A stretch of DNA of 64,000 nt from Curtobacterium sp. MCLR17_007 (GTDB taxonomy: Bacteria; Actinomycetota; Actinomycetes; Actinomycetales; Microbacteriaceae). The notes beneath the pieces are model-generated. The model had not been told where the DNA came from. It searched no databases and saw only the letters and a program-made list of their open reading frames with translations. Positions 56,509 to 64,000 of this stretch are shown piece by piece. The first letter of the stretch is position 1, and each line of letters opens with the position of its first letter. The DNA lies in assembly GCF_003234655.2 (NCBI RefSeq), contig NZ_CP126272.1:18766-82765 (forward strand). Reading direction: 5' to 3'. A program made the translations under genes and the position numbers.

Positions 56509-56961
56509 CTACCGGGTGGCGTCGGTCAGCACTTGGTCGATCCACTCATGGTGATCGAGTTCGGCGATCTCGGCGAGAGTGGCCCACCGGGTTTCGAGCA
56601 CTTCGTCCTCGTCGAGGGTGAGCGACGACGTGCGCAGTGAGCAGAGGTACGCCACCGTCACGTACCCAACTCGGTCGCCGTTGGGGTAGACGTTCTCGAG
56701 GGCGGCACCACCGTAGGCGCCGATGATCCGGATGACGTCGCTGCCCACACCGAGTTCCTCCCGCACTTCGCGCACCAGAGCCGCGCGTGGGTCCTCGCCG
56801 GGCTCGATGCCACCCCCGATCAGGCTCCATCGTCCTGAGTCGCCCTGCCGCGCGAGGAGGAAGCGATCGTCGTCCCGGAAGACCGCCGTGACGCCCGGGA
56901 GCAAGAGGTAGCTGGCCCCGATTCGTTCGCGCAGCGATCGGACGTACTCAGAGACCGGCAT
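56509..56961 (-). CDS. Nudix hydrolase
   Basis: A 150-aa Nudix protein: GGGIEPGEDPRAALV followed by REVREELGVG matches the Nudix box Gx5Ex7REUXEEXGU. It hydrolyses nucleoside diphosphates linked to another group; the substrate is not readable. ATG 56961; the inverted motif copy 3 lies 22 bp upstream. Confidence 0.9.
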   Translation of the reverse strand: MPVSEYVRSLRERIGASYLLLPGVTAVFRDDDRFLLARQGDSGRWSLIGGGIEPGEDPRAALVREVREELGVGSDVIRIIGAYGGAALENVYPNGDRVGYVTVAYLCSLRTSSLTLDEDEVLETRWATLAEIAELDHHEWIDQVLTDATR

Positions 56962-56982
56962 GCTCCGAAGCTACCGTGCGGC

Positions 56983-57012
56983 CCGTCCGATAGCCGATCG
57001 TTGACCGAACAT
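56983..57012. repeat. Inverted motif, degenerate copy 3
   Basis: CCGTCCG, spacer ATAGCCGATCGTTGAC (56990-57005), CGAACATG. The 16-nt spacer matches copy 1 in 13 positions, but the arms have decayed. It lies upstream of the Nudix gene. The rest of 56962-57203 shows no gene. Confidence 0.4.
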
Positions 57013-57203
57013 GCGTGGCTGACCGGGCTCCAGCTGTCGCACGCTCGTCCGGCCGACGTGCCTTTCAGCCGGGCCGGACCGAGTTCAACTCTCATCGCTG
57101 GCCCGGAGCTCGGAACCGAGTCTGCCTGGTTGGATGGGCTGACCGAACACACCCCGAACGATGCACTCAGTCCGGGCTGACCCCCGCGCCGGGGCGCCCG
57201 GTG

Positions 57204-59072
57204 TCAGGCCTCGGTGTGGCCGAGGTCGGGCTCGGCCAGCAGGTGCACCGTGCGCGAGGCGCTGGCGTGCAGTTCGAGCACGACGACCTCGTTCCGGCCG
57301 GCGCGGAGCACCGGGCCCGGCACCGCCAGGGTCCGCTGCGGTCCGCGTGACCAGTACCGGCCGAGGCAGAACCCGTTCACCCACGCGACGCCCTTGCGGA
57401 AGCCGTCGAGCGACAGGTACCGGTCGTCCGCCGCGACGAGGTCGAACGCGCCCGCGGCGAGCACCGGCCCGGCGAGGACGTCCCCGTCGGTCGATTCGAG
57501 GGCGTCGAGCGCCGCCACGGCACCTGGCGCGATCGGGTCGAGTGCGAGCGGCGACGCCGTCCACTGGGCGAGCGGGACACCGTCCACGGCGACGCCACCG
57601 ATGAGTCCCTTCGGCTCCCCGATGCGGGGGCCGTAGTCGACGCGGCCCTGGTCCTCGACGAGGAGCTCGAGCGTGCCCGTCACCGGCGGGAGCGCGATCG
57701 CACGGTCGTGGTGCTCACGCTCGAGGACCCCGACGACCACCCCGTCGACCGAGACGACCGCGCGGTCGCGGACCTCGTTGCCGACGGTCAGGACGCCGCC
57801 CGTGGGCAGGTCCACCTCGGTGCGGTACAGCACGAAGCCACTGGCTGCGCCGAGGGCGTCGAACGTCGGCGGCTCGTCGTGCGTCGACCAGTCGGTGAGC
57901 GTGGGCAGCAGGGAGCGCAGCGACGCGACCCGGTCGAGGCGGACCGCGATGTCCGTGGCGGCGGCGGGGCGCGGCTCCAGACCGACACCGGACGCACCGG
58001 ACGCGCCCGACCCGTCGGACCCGCCGGACCCGTCGGACCCGTCGGCCAGCCGGCCGGACCCACCGGGCAGCATCGACGCCGGCAGCGGCGGCACCGGCGC
58101 GTAGCGCTCGATCACGGCGCGGAACGCGTGGAACTTCTCCGTCGGGCGACCTGCCTCGTCGAGCGGGGCGTCGTAGTCGTACGACGTCGCGATCGGCCGG
58201 TACACACCCTTGTCGTTCGCCCCGTTCGTGAACCCGAAGTTCGTGCCCCCGTGGAACATGTACACGTTCACCGACCCGCCGGCAGCCAGCAGGACGTCCA
58301 GGTCGGCCGCCGAGCCGGACGCCGGCGTCGTGTGGTGGTGCTCGCCCCAGCTGTCGAACCAGCCGTCCCAGAACTCCGAACACATCAGCGGTCCGGTCGG
58401 CTGCGCACGACGCAGGCGCTCGAGTCGCTCCGCAGAGCGGGAGCCGAACGAGCCGGTCTTGTGCAGCGACGGCAGCGACCCGTCCTCGAGCATCGTGCCC
58501 ATCGGCTGGTCGACACTCGTGAACGGCACCGTGAGCCCGACGTCGCGGTGCATCCGCTCGAGCTTCTGCAGGTACACCGGGTCGGACCCGTACGCGCCGT
58601 ACTCGTTCTCGACCTGCACGAGCACGATCGGCCCGCCCTGGTCGACCTGCCGCGGGACGAGCACCGGCGCGAGCTGCTCGAGGTAGGTCTGCACGGCCGC
58701 CAGGAAGCCCGGCTCGTCCCGGCGCACCCCGACGGTGCCGTCGGCGAAGAGCCAGTACGGCAGACCACCGTTGCTCCACTCGGCGCAGATGTACGGGCCG
58801 GGACGCACGATCGCGTGCATGCCCTCCTCGGCGACCAGGTCGAGGAAGCGACCGAGGTCGAGCCCGCCGGTCAGGTCGAAGACGCCCGGCTGCGGCGCGT
58901 GGGCGTTCCACGCGACGTACGTCTCGACGGTGTTCAGGCCCATCAGCCGGGCCTTGCGGATCCGGTCCCGCCAGAGGTCCGGGTGCACGCGGAAGTAGTG
59001 GATCGCGCCCGACAGCACGCGGTGCGGCGCGCCGTCGAGCAGGAAGTCGGTGTCGCCGATGGCGAAGCGCAT
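57204..59072 (-). CDS. GH35 beta-galactosidase
   Basis: A 622-aa glycoside hydrolase family 35 enzyme. ATG 59072 follows GAGGAACCTCC. GGPIVLVQVENEYGAYG contains the acid/base Glu157; MCSEFWDGWFDSWGEHH contains the nucleophile Glu233. YMFHGGTNFGFTNGA is also typical. Residues 337-364 are a Gly/Ser/Asp-rich tandem linker (ADGSDGSGGSDGSGASG) that joins the catalytic domain to C-terminal beta domains. No signal peptide, so it acts inside the cell on imported galactosides. It shares the cluster with a GH2 galactosidase. The linker is probably a local repeat expansion. Confidence 0.93.
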   Translation of the reverse strand: MRFAIGDTDFLLDGAPHRVLSGAIHYFRVHPDLWRDRIRKARLMGLNTVETYVAWNAHAPQPGVFDLTGGLDLGRFLDLVAEEGMHAIVRPGPYICAEWSNGGLPYWLFADGTVGVRRDEPGFLAAVQTYLEQLAPVLVPRQVDQGGPIVLVQVENEYGAYGSDPVYLQKLERMHRDVGLTVPFTSVDQPMGTMLEDGSLPSLHKTGSFGSRSAERLERLRRAQPTGPLMCSEFWDGWFDSWGEHHHTTPASGSAADLDVLLAAGGSVNVYMFHGGTNFGFTNGANDKGVYRPIATSYDYDAPLDEAGRPTEKFHAFRAVIERYAPVPPLPASMLPGGSGRLADGSDGSGGSDGSGASGASGVGLEPRPAAATDIAVRLDRVASLRSLLPTLTDWSTHDEPPTFDALGAASGFVLYRTEVDLPTGGVLTVGNEVRDRAVVSVDGVVVGVLEREHHDRAIALPPVTGTLELLVEDQGRVDYGPRIGEPKGLIGGVAVDGVPLAQWTASPLALDPIAPGAVAALDALESTDGDVLAGPVLAAGAFDLVAADDRYLSLDGFRKGVAWVNGFCLGRYWSRGPQRTLAVPGPVLRAGRNEVVVLELHASASRTVHLLAEPDLGHTEA

Positions 59073-59124
59073 GGAGGTTCCTCGGGGTGGACGGGACGAC
59101 GGACGGTGGAGGTGCGCGGACTGG

Positions 59125-60099
59125 TCAGCGCACGACGTTCTCGAGCGGGGCGCCCTGCTGCAACGCCAGGACGTTGCGCCGCACGAGCGCGCCGCTACCA
59201 CGGGGTCGGTTACCGGCGACGTGCGGCGTCAGAACAAGTCCGGGCTCGTGCCAGAGCGTGGACGAGGACGGTAACGGCTCCTGCTCGAACACGTCGAGCG
59301 CGGCGGCCCGGATGCGTCCGGACCGGAGCGCCGCGACCAGGGCATCTGTGTCCGAGGTGGCACCACGACCGACGTTGACCACGACGGCGCCCGGGGCGAG
59401 CCGCTCGAGGAGCGCAGCGTCGACGAGGTGACGTGTCGTCTCCGTCGCGGGCAGCAGGTTGACGACCACGTCGGCGTCCGTCACGACGTCCAGGACCTCC
59501 CTGACCGGGCGGACCGGTACCCCGGCCCGCTCGCCGCCGCTGGTGGCCACGCCGGTGACGTGTGCGCCGAGGAGTCGGAGCATCGGGGTCAGCCGCTCGG
59601 CGATCGAGCCGAAGCCGAGCACCACGACGTGAGCGTCGTGCAGCGTGTACGCCCGGGCGGAAGCCGGGTCCTCCTGGTCGGCACGGTACTCGTGGTCCCA
59701 CGATGCGCTGCGCTGGGACGCCCCGAGCTGGTCGAGCCGACGGACGAGGTGCAACAGGAGCGCGAGGGTGTGTTCGGCGACGGTCCCGTCGTGCAAGGAG
59801 CGGCCCGAGCAAATGCGGACGGACGGCCCGAAGCCAGCTTCCACTACGGCGTCGGGCCCGGCGGCGAGTGTCTGCACCAGGCGGAGACCGGGCAACCGCG
59901 TCGCGGCTTGCAGGTTCTCGGAGGTGTTCTGCCACACGACGAGCACGTCGACCGTCTGGAGGTGCGGGTCGAACGACGGCGCGTGGGCGTCGTACACGAC
60001 GATGTCGGCGTCGAGCGCGCCGGACGGGTCCACCCCTCCGGAAGCGGGCCCGTCGCGCAGCTCGAGGTCGATGGTGTGCGGAACGAGGACGGTCGTCAC
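59125..60099 (-). CDS. D-2-hydroxyacid dehydrogenase family protein
   Basis: From GTG 60099 (overlapping the previous stop) the protein is 324 aa. VVVLGFGSIAERL is the NAD(P) Rossmann motif, VNVGRGATSDTDALV holds the conserved Arg region, LDVFEQEPLP the Glu, and LTPHVAGNRP the catalytic His. The family reduces 2-keto acids or oxidises 2-hydroxy acids. The place between galactosidase and aldo/keto reductase genes suggests a sugar-acid step. The N-terminal 95 residues vary from well-known members. Confidence 0.85.
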   Translation of the reverse strand: MTTVLVPHTIDLELRDGPASGGVDPSGALDADIVVYDAHAPSFDPHLQTVDVLVVWQNTSENLQAATRLPGLRLVQTLAAGPDAVVEAGFGPSVRICSGRSLHDGTVAEHTLALLLHLVRRLDQLGASQRSASWDHEYRADQEDPASARAYTLHDAHVVVLGFGSIAERLTPMLRLLGAHVTGVATSGGERAGVPVRPVREVLDVVTDADVVVNLLPATETTRHLVDAALLERLAPGAVVVNVGRGATSDTDALVAALRSGRIRAAALDVFEQEPLPSSSTLWHEPGLVLTPHVAGNRPRGSGALVRRNVLALQQGAPLENVVR

Positions 60100-61223
60100 G
60101 GCGCTCCTGCTCCTCGTGGGGATGTGGTCGGAGCGCCCTGCGATGGACCCGCCGGGTCGGGGACGAGTCCGGCTGCGTCGAGCTCCGCCCAGAGGTCCTC
60201 GGGGACGGGCACCTCTCGTCGCCGGAGGTTCTCGAGTGCCTGCTCCGGACCGTCCGCGCCGACCACGACCGACCGGACCGCGTCGTGCCGCAAGGGGTAC
60301 TGCAGCGCCACCGCCGGCAGTGACACCCCGTGCGCGTGACACACCTCGGCGACGGCGTGGGCTCGGGCCACGACGTCCGCAGGTGCCGTCCGGTAGTCGT
60401 AGGTCCCGCTGACGCGGACCTGGTCGTTACCGAGCAATCCCGAGTTGAAGACCCCGGCGGCGACGACGCCCACGTCGTTGCGCCGAGCCGCCTCCAGGAG
60501 CGCGAGCGCCGACTGGTCGAGTAGCGTGAGCCGTCCGGCCACCATGACGACGTCGACGTCCGTCCGCTCGACGAACCGTGTGAGCATCGCCGCTTGGTTC
60601 ATGCCGACTCCGACCGTGCTGACGACTCCTTGGTCCCGCAGTTCGACGAGGGCGCCGATCCCGGTCGTCGACGCAGCGGCCCAGTGTTCGTCGGGGTCGT
60701 GCAGGTAGAGGATGTCGAAGCGCGTCCGACCAGACCGCTCGAGGCTGTCTTCGACGGACCGGAGGATGCCGTCACGGCTGAAGTCCCACGCGCGTTCGGC
60801 GGTCGCCGCGACGTCGAAGCCCTCGCTGTCCCGGCGGTGCGCCGTGGTCGGACTGGGGACGAGGAGTCGGCCGACCTTCGTCGAGACGACGGCCGGCACA
60901 CCTGCGCCGGGCAGGTCACGGTCGGCCGGGTCACTGCCCGGGACATCCGCACCGCCGTCTGCCTCGGTCGCCGTCAGCGCCGCGCCCAGTCGTCGCTCGC
61001 TCAGCCCGAGGCCGTAGTGCGGTGCCGTGTCGAAGTACCGCACGCCGTGCTCGTGTGCGACCCGGACGAGCGCTGTGGCGTTCTCGTCGGGCATCGCGCG
61101 GAGCAGGTTGCCGAGCTGCGCTCCGCCGAGTCCGATCTCGGTCAGCTCGGTCCCGGTCCGCAGGCGACGCGTCGGGAGCGCCGCCTCCAGCCCGGGACCG
61201 GTCGGCTCTCGTTCGGCGGTCAC
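60096..61223 (-). CDS. Aldo/keto reductase (aldose dehydrogenase type)
   Basis: From GTG 61223 the protein is 375 aa; the open frame runs back to 61292 inside the GH2 gene. TIM-barrel reductase motifs: IGLGGAQLGN, RYFDTAPHYGLGLSERRLG with the catalytic Asp and Tyr, VSTKVGR with Lys, and LYLHDPDEHW with His. It looks like the D-threo-aldose/L-fucose dehydrogenase branch, which oxidises aldoses such as fucose or galactose with NAD(P). A Gly/Asp-rich insert lies near residues 90-115. It overlaps both neighbours by 4 bp. Confidence 0.87.
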   Translation of the reverse strand: MTAEREPTGPGLEAALPTRRLRTGTELTEIGLGGAQLGNLLRAMPDENATALVRVAHEHGVRYFDTAPHYGLGLSERRLGAALTATEADGGADVPGSDPADRDLPGAGVPAVVSTKVGRLLVPSPTTAHRRDSEGFDVAATAERAWDFSRDGILRSVEDSLERSGRTRFDILYLHDPDEHWAAASTTGIGALVELRDQGVVSTVGVGMNQAAMLTRFVERTDVDVVMVAGRLTLLDQSALALLEAARRNDVGVVAAGVFNSGLLGNDQVRVSGTYDYRTAPADVVARAHAVAEVCHAHGVSLPAVALQYPLRHDAVRSVVVGADGPEQALENLRRREVPVPEDLWAELDAAGLVPDPAGPSQGAPTTSPRGAGAP

Positions 61224-64000
61224 CCGAGGACGACCGTCCACGAGAACGCCTGCGGCCAGAGCTGGTGCTCCGGCAGCACGTCGAGCCCGCACGCCCGCGA
61301 CCCGAGCCCGTGCTGCGCCGCGTCGAGGTACAGGTACACGTGGTCCGGCGTCGGCAGTTCGTACGGGTGCATCGCGGCCTCGACCTGCTGCGCGGTCCAG
61401 GGCGTGAGGGTGAACCCCGCTCGGTGGCGGCCGACGGTGGTGACCGTGAACGGTCCGACCGTGAGCTCACGGAGGTCTGGCCGGTGCCCGGTCTCCTGCG
61501 GCATCGAGTACTCGACGGTCAGGTCGCGTACCGGTGCTGTGAAGCGCCCGACCCGAGCAGCCCGCGTCGAGTCCGCGTAGGACTCGGCCGGTCCGGTTCC
61601 GAACCAGGTTGCGTCGTCGTCTAACAGCGAAGCCGGCAGGTCGAACCGGACACCGATCCGTGGCCAGGTGACGTCCCACCCGCCGAACGGGATTGCGTCG
61701 GTCTGCAGCTGCAGCCCGTCGTCAGTGAGCGTCCAGCGGTGGGTGACGTCGACGCCGAGCCCGCTGTTCGCTGCGGCGACGCGGACACGTTGGACGAGAC
61801 CGTCCCCGATCCGGTTCACCGAGACAAGCCGGTGCGTCAAGCGGTCGAGTCCACGGTGCCGCCACCGGGTGGCGGTCGGCGGCGCATCGGGATCGCCGAC
61901 GCCACCGGTCAGCGCCGGATCGGCCGTCTCGTACCCGTGCGGGAAGTCACCGCGGTCGTTGTCGGTGGTGGCGCGCCACAGTTCCAGACGCGGGCCGGCG
62001 ACGTCGACGCCGTTCCAGGTCACCAGGTCGCCTCGTGCGGAGAAGGTAGCCGCACCGAGTCGGTCGCCGTCCCACGTTTGGCGGGCGGCACGGAGCGGTT
62101 CGGCGGGTCGGCTCGCGACGAGCAGTTGGTCACGGGCGACGACGTGACCGACGTCGGCCCAGCTCGTCGGGCTGGAGAGTTCGGCGGTGACGGTGAACCA
62201 GAGTTCGTCGGCGGGGGCGAGCGTGCGGTCGGTCGCGTGCAGCACCTCGTCGGGCAGCGGCACGGTCACGGCGTCGCCGGCAATCAGCTCGGCCACCGCG
62301 AGCGTGCCGGAGGCCTCGAGGGCACCGAGGCGTTCGAGGGTCCAGCAGAACCGCAGGCCGGCGGTCGAGGCCGAGTGGTAACGGTTCTCGATGAGCACGC
62401 TCCGGTCGCCCAGGGCGAACCGGATCGGGGCCACGACGGCGGCGAACTCCGCCAGGCCTGGCGTGGGGGTGTCGTCGGGGAGCACGAGGCCGTCCATCAC
62501 GAAGTTGCCGTCGTGGACGACCTCGCCGAAGTCGCCGCCGTACGCGTAGTAGTCCTCGCCGGTCGCCGTCTGCGCGAGCAGGCCGTGGTCGCGCCACTCC
62601 CACACGAAGCCGCCGTGCAGCCGCGGGTACTTGTCGACCAGGGCTTCGTACTCGGCGATCTGTCCGGGGCCGTTGCCCATCGCGTGCACGTACTCGCAGT
62701 GCAGGAACGGCTTCGACCGCTGCCGGGCGGCCTCGGCGGGGCCGCAGCCCAGCAGCGGGGTCTCGGGGCCGCCGCCGATCGACTCGGTCTCCTGCAGCGT
62801 CGGGTACATCCGCGAGTACACGTCCGTGTACGCACCGGTGTAGTCGCCCTCGTAGTGCACCGGGCGCTCGTCGTCGCGGTCGTGCACCCACTGCGCCATC
62901 GCTGCGAGGTTCCGCCCGGTGCCGGACTCGTTGCCGAGCGACCACATGACGATCGAGGCGTGGTTTTTGTCCCGCTCGACGGTGCGGGCGATCCGGTCCA
63001 GGTACGCCTCGCGCCAGGCGGGGTCATCCGAAGGGTTCCCCACCCAGTCGACCGCCCCGAACCCGTGCGTCTCGAGGTCGCACTCCAGGATCACCCAGAA
63101 CCCGAGTTCGTCGGCGAGGTCGAGCACGCGCGGGTGCGGCGGGTAGTGCGAGGTGCGGATCGCGTTGACGTTGCTGCGCTTCATGAGCGCCATGTCCGTG
63201 CGGGCGTGTGCCTCGTCGAAGACGCGGCCTCGGACGGGGTGGGTCTCGTGGCGGTTCACGCCGTGGAACACGACCCGCTCGCCGTTCACGAGGAACCGGT
63301 CGCCGACGATCGAGACCGTGCGGAAGCCGAGGCGGAGCGCGACCGTCTCGCCGGTGGAGCCGGTCGAGAGCGTGGCGTCGTACAGCCGCGGCAGTTCGGC
63401 GCTCCACGGATCGACGCCCTCGACCGTGACGGGCACGACTTCGTCCGCCGCAGCCCAGGTGACGTCGACGCCGAGCTCGGGCACCGCGAACCGCAATGGG
63501 AACGCGGCATCGAGCGTCGGGAACGAGATCGTGCCCGTGCCCGAACTCCACCCGGCGCGGACGAACACGTCGTCGATCGCCGCCGTCGGTCGGGCGAGCA
63601 GCGTGACGTCGCGGAAGATGCCGGGCAGCCACCACTGGTCCTGGTCTTCGAGGTACGACGCCGCCGACCACTGGTGCACACGGACGAGCAGCTCGTTCGT
63701 GCCCGGCACGAGCAGCGGGGTCACGTCGAACTCCGTCGCGAGGCGCGACCCGGTCGACCACCCGACGAGGGAGCCGTTGAGCCACACCCGGAAGTGCGAC
63801 TCCACCCCGTCGAAGCGCAGCAGCACCCGGGCGGCACCGTCGAACGACGGCGGCAGCTCGAAGGTGCGCCGGTGGTCGCCGGTCGGGTTCTCCTCCGGCG
63901 GGTGCGGCGGGTCGATCGGGAACGGGTACTGGATGTTCGTGTAGCTCGGCGCGCCGTGCCCGTGCAGGACCCAGTGCGACGGCACGGGCAGGGTGCCCCA
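61220..64000 (-). CDS. lacZ: GH2 beta-galactosidase, 5' end beyond the window
   Basis: At least 926 residues; the frame is open to the right edge and reads LPVPSHWVLHGHGAPSYTNI there, which is internal to GH2 proteins, so the start lies outside. WSLGNESGTGRN contains the acid/base Glu and FLHCEYVHAMGNGPGQ the nucleophile Glu. The C-terminal part (YADSTRAARVGRF and EQHWLWPQ-type end) matches domain 5 of LacZ. It hydrolyses lactose and related beta-galactosides. Its stop overlaps the AKR start, so GH2, AKR, hydroxyacid dehydrogenase and GH35 form one operon. Confidence 0.95.
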   Translation of the reverse strand, partial: WGTLPVPSHWVLHGHGAPSYTNIQYPFPIDPPHPPEENPTGDHRRTFELPPSFDGAARVLLRFDGVESHFRVWLNGSLVGWSTGSRLATEFDVTPLLVPGTNELLVRVHQWSAASYLEDQDQWWLPGIFRDVTLLARPTAAIDDVFVRAGWSSGTGTISFPTLDAAFPLRFAVPELGVDVTWAAADEVVPVTVEGVDPWSAELPRLYDATLSTGSTGETVALRLGFRTVSIVGDRFLVNGERVVFHGVNRHETHPVRGRVFDEAHARTDMALMKRSNVNAIRTSHYPPHPRVLDLADELGFWVILECDLETHGFGAVDWVGNPSDDPAWREAYLDRIARTVERDKNHASIVMWSLGNESGTGRNLAAMAQWVHDRDDERPVHYEGDYTGAYTDVYSRMYPTLQETESIGGGPETPLLGCGPAEAARQRSKPFLHCEYVHAMGNGPGQIAEYEALVDKYPRLHGGFVWEWRDHGLLAQTATGEDYYAYGGDFGEVVHDGNFVMDGLVLPDDTPTPGLAEFAAVVAPIRFALGDRSVLIENRYHSASTAGLRFCWTLERLGALEASGTLAVAELIAGDAVTVPLPDEVLHATDRTLAPADELWFTVTAELSSPTSWADVGHVVARDQLLVASRPAEPLRAARQTWDGDRLGAATFSARGDLVTWNGVDVAGPRLELWRATTDNDRGDFPHGYETADPALTGGVGDPDAPPTATRWRHRGLDRLTHRLVSVNRIGDGLVQRVRVAAANSGLGVDVTHRWTLTDDGLQLQTDAIPFGGWDVTWPRIGVRFDLPASLLDDDATWFGTGPAESYADSTRAARVGRFTAPVRDLTVEYSMPQETGHRPDLRELTVGPFTVTTVGRHRAGFTLTPWTAQQVEAAMHPYELPTPDHVYLYLDAAQHGLGSRACGLDVLPEHQLWPQAFSWTVVLG

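Overview
The window is high-GC DNA with actinobacterial gene style: many GTG starts, ATGA/GTGA overlaps and AGGAGG-type ribosome sites. The protein families and the galactoside and cai-like clusters suggest Microbacteriaceae, for example a Curtobacterium-like organism. That placement is inference, because no rRNA or tRNA is present to anchor it.

Layout. (1) 0.1-8.2 kb: two hypothetical genes, then a restriction-modification island (Mrr-like nuclease, C5 cytosine methyltransferase, GIY-YIG nuclease, HTH plus PD-(D/E)XK-type protein) bracketed by two small serine recombinases. (2) 8.2-11.8 kb: ParA with a ribbon-helix-helix partner, a GCATG repeat cluster and a primase-type replication protein. 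(3) 11.9-15.1 kb: an FAD reductase of the geranylgeranyl reductase family, divergent from a three-gene module of HExxH protease, polytopic membrane protein and XRE-like regulator. (4) 15.1-28.7 kb: a tightly overlapping conjugation operon (MinD/ParA-like ATPase, pilin-like, VirB6-like, SCO6880-like, VirB4-like, VirB8-like and VirB1-like proteins, VirD4 coupling protein, DUF4913) preceded by a box cluster and a 35-bp perfect palindrome. (5) 28.7-46 kb: a five-period 90-bp tandem array, a MobF relaxase-helicase, a candidate oriT, and many small accessory genes (HNH, Fic/VbhA pair, glutaredoxin, ArdC-like antirestriction protein, ParB-like protein) separated by unusually structured non-coding DNA. 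Regions 2 to 5 together look like a conjugative plasmid or a large integrative conjugative element. No tyrosine integrase or tRNA att site is seen.

(6) 46.1-54.2 kb: a catabolic cluster on the minus strand: IclR regulator, phosphotriesterase-like hydrolase, MFS transporter, CaiB-type CoA-transferase (frameshifted), CaiC-like CoA ligase, MaoC-type hydratase and an MBL-fold hydrolase. It reads as uptake, CoA activation and hydration of a small acid. (7) 54.2-57 kb: small membrane or basic proteins and a Nudix hydrolase. (8) 57.2-64 kb: a galactoside-use cluster (GH35 beta-galactosidase, 2-hydroxyacid dehydrogenase, aldo/keto reductase, GH2 beta-galactosidase cut by the window end).

The most unusual material is non-coding. 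It includes three copies (about 38.7, 40.8 and 43.8 kb) of a stem-closed 174-222 nt element, each just upstream of a small minus-strand gene. Two hairpins with different stems carry an identical 17-nt loop segment. A hairpin triplet repeats the loop GTTGGGGGGAAC. The 90-bp tandem array has a variable 10-bp window. All comparisons were made by eye.
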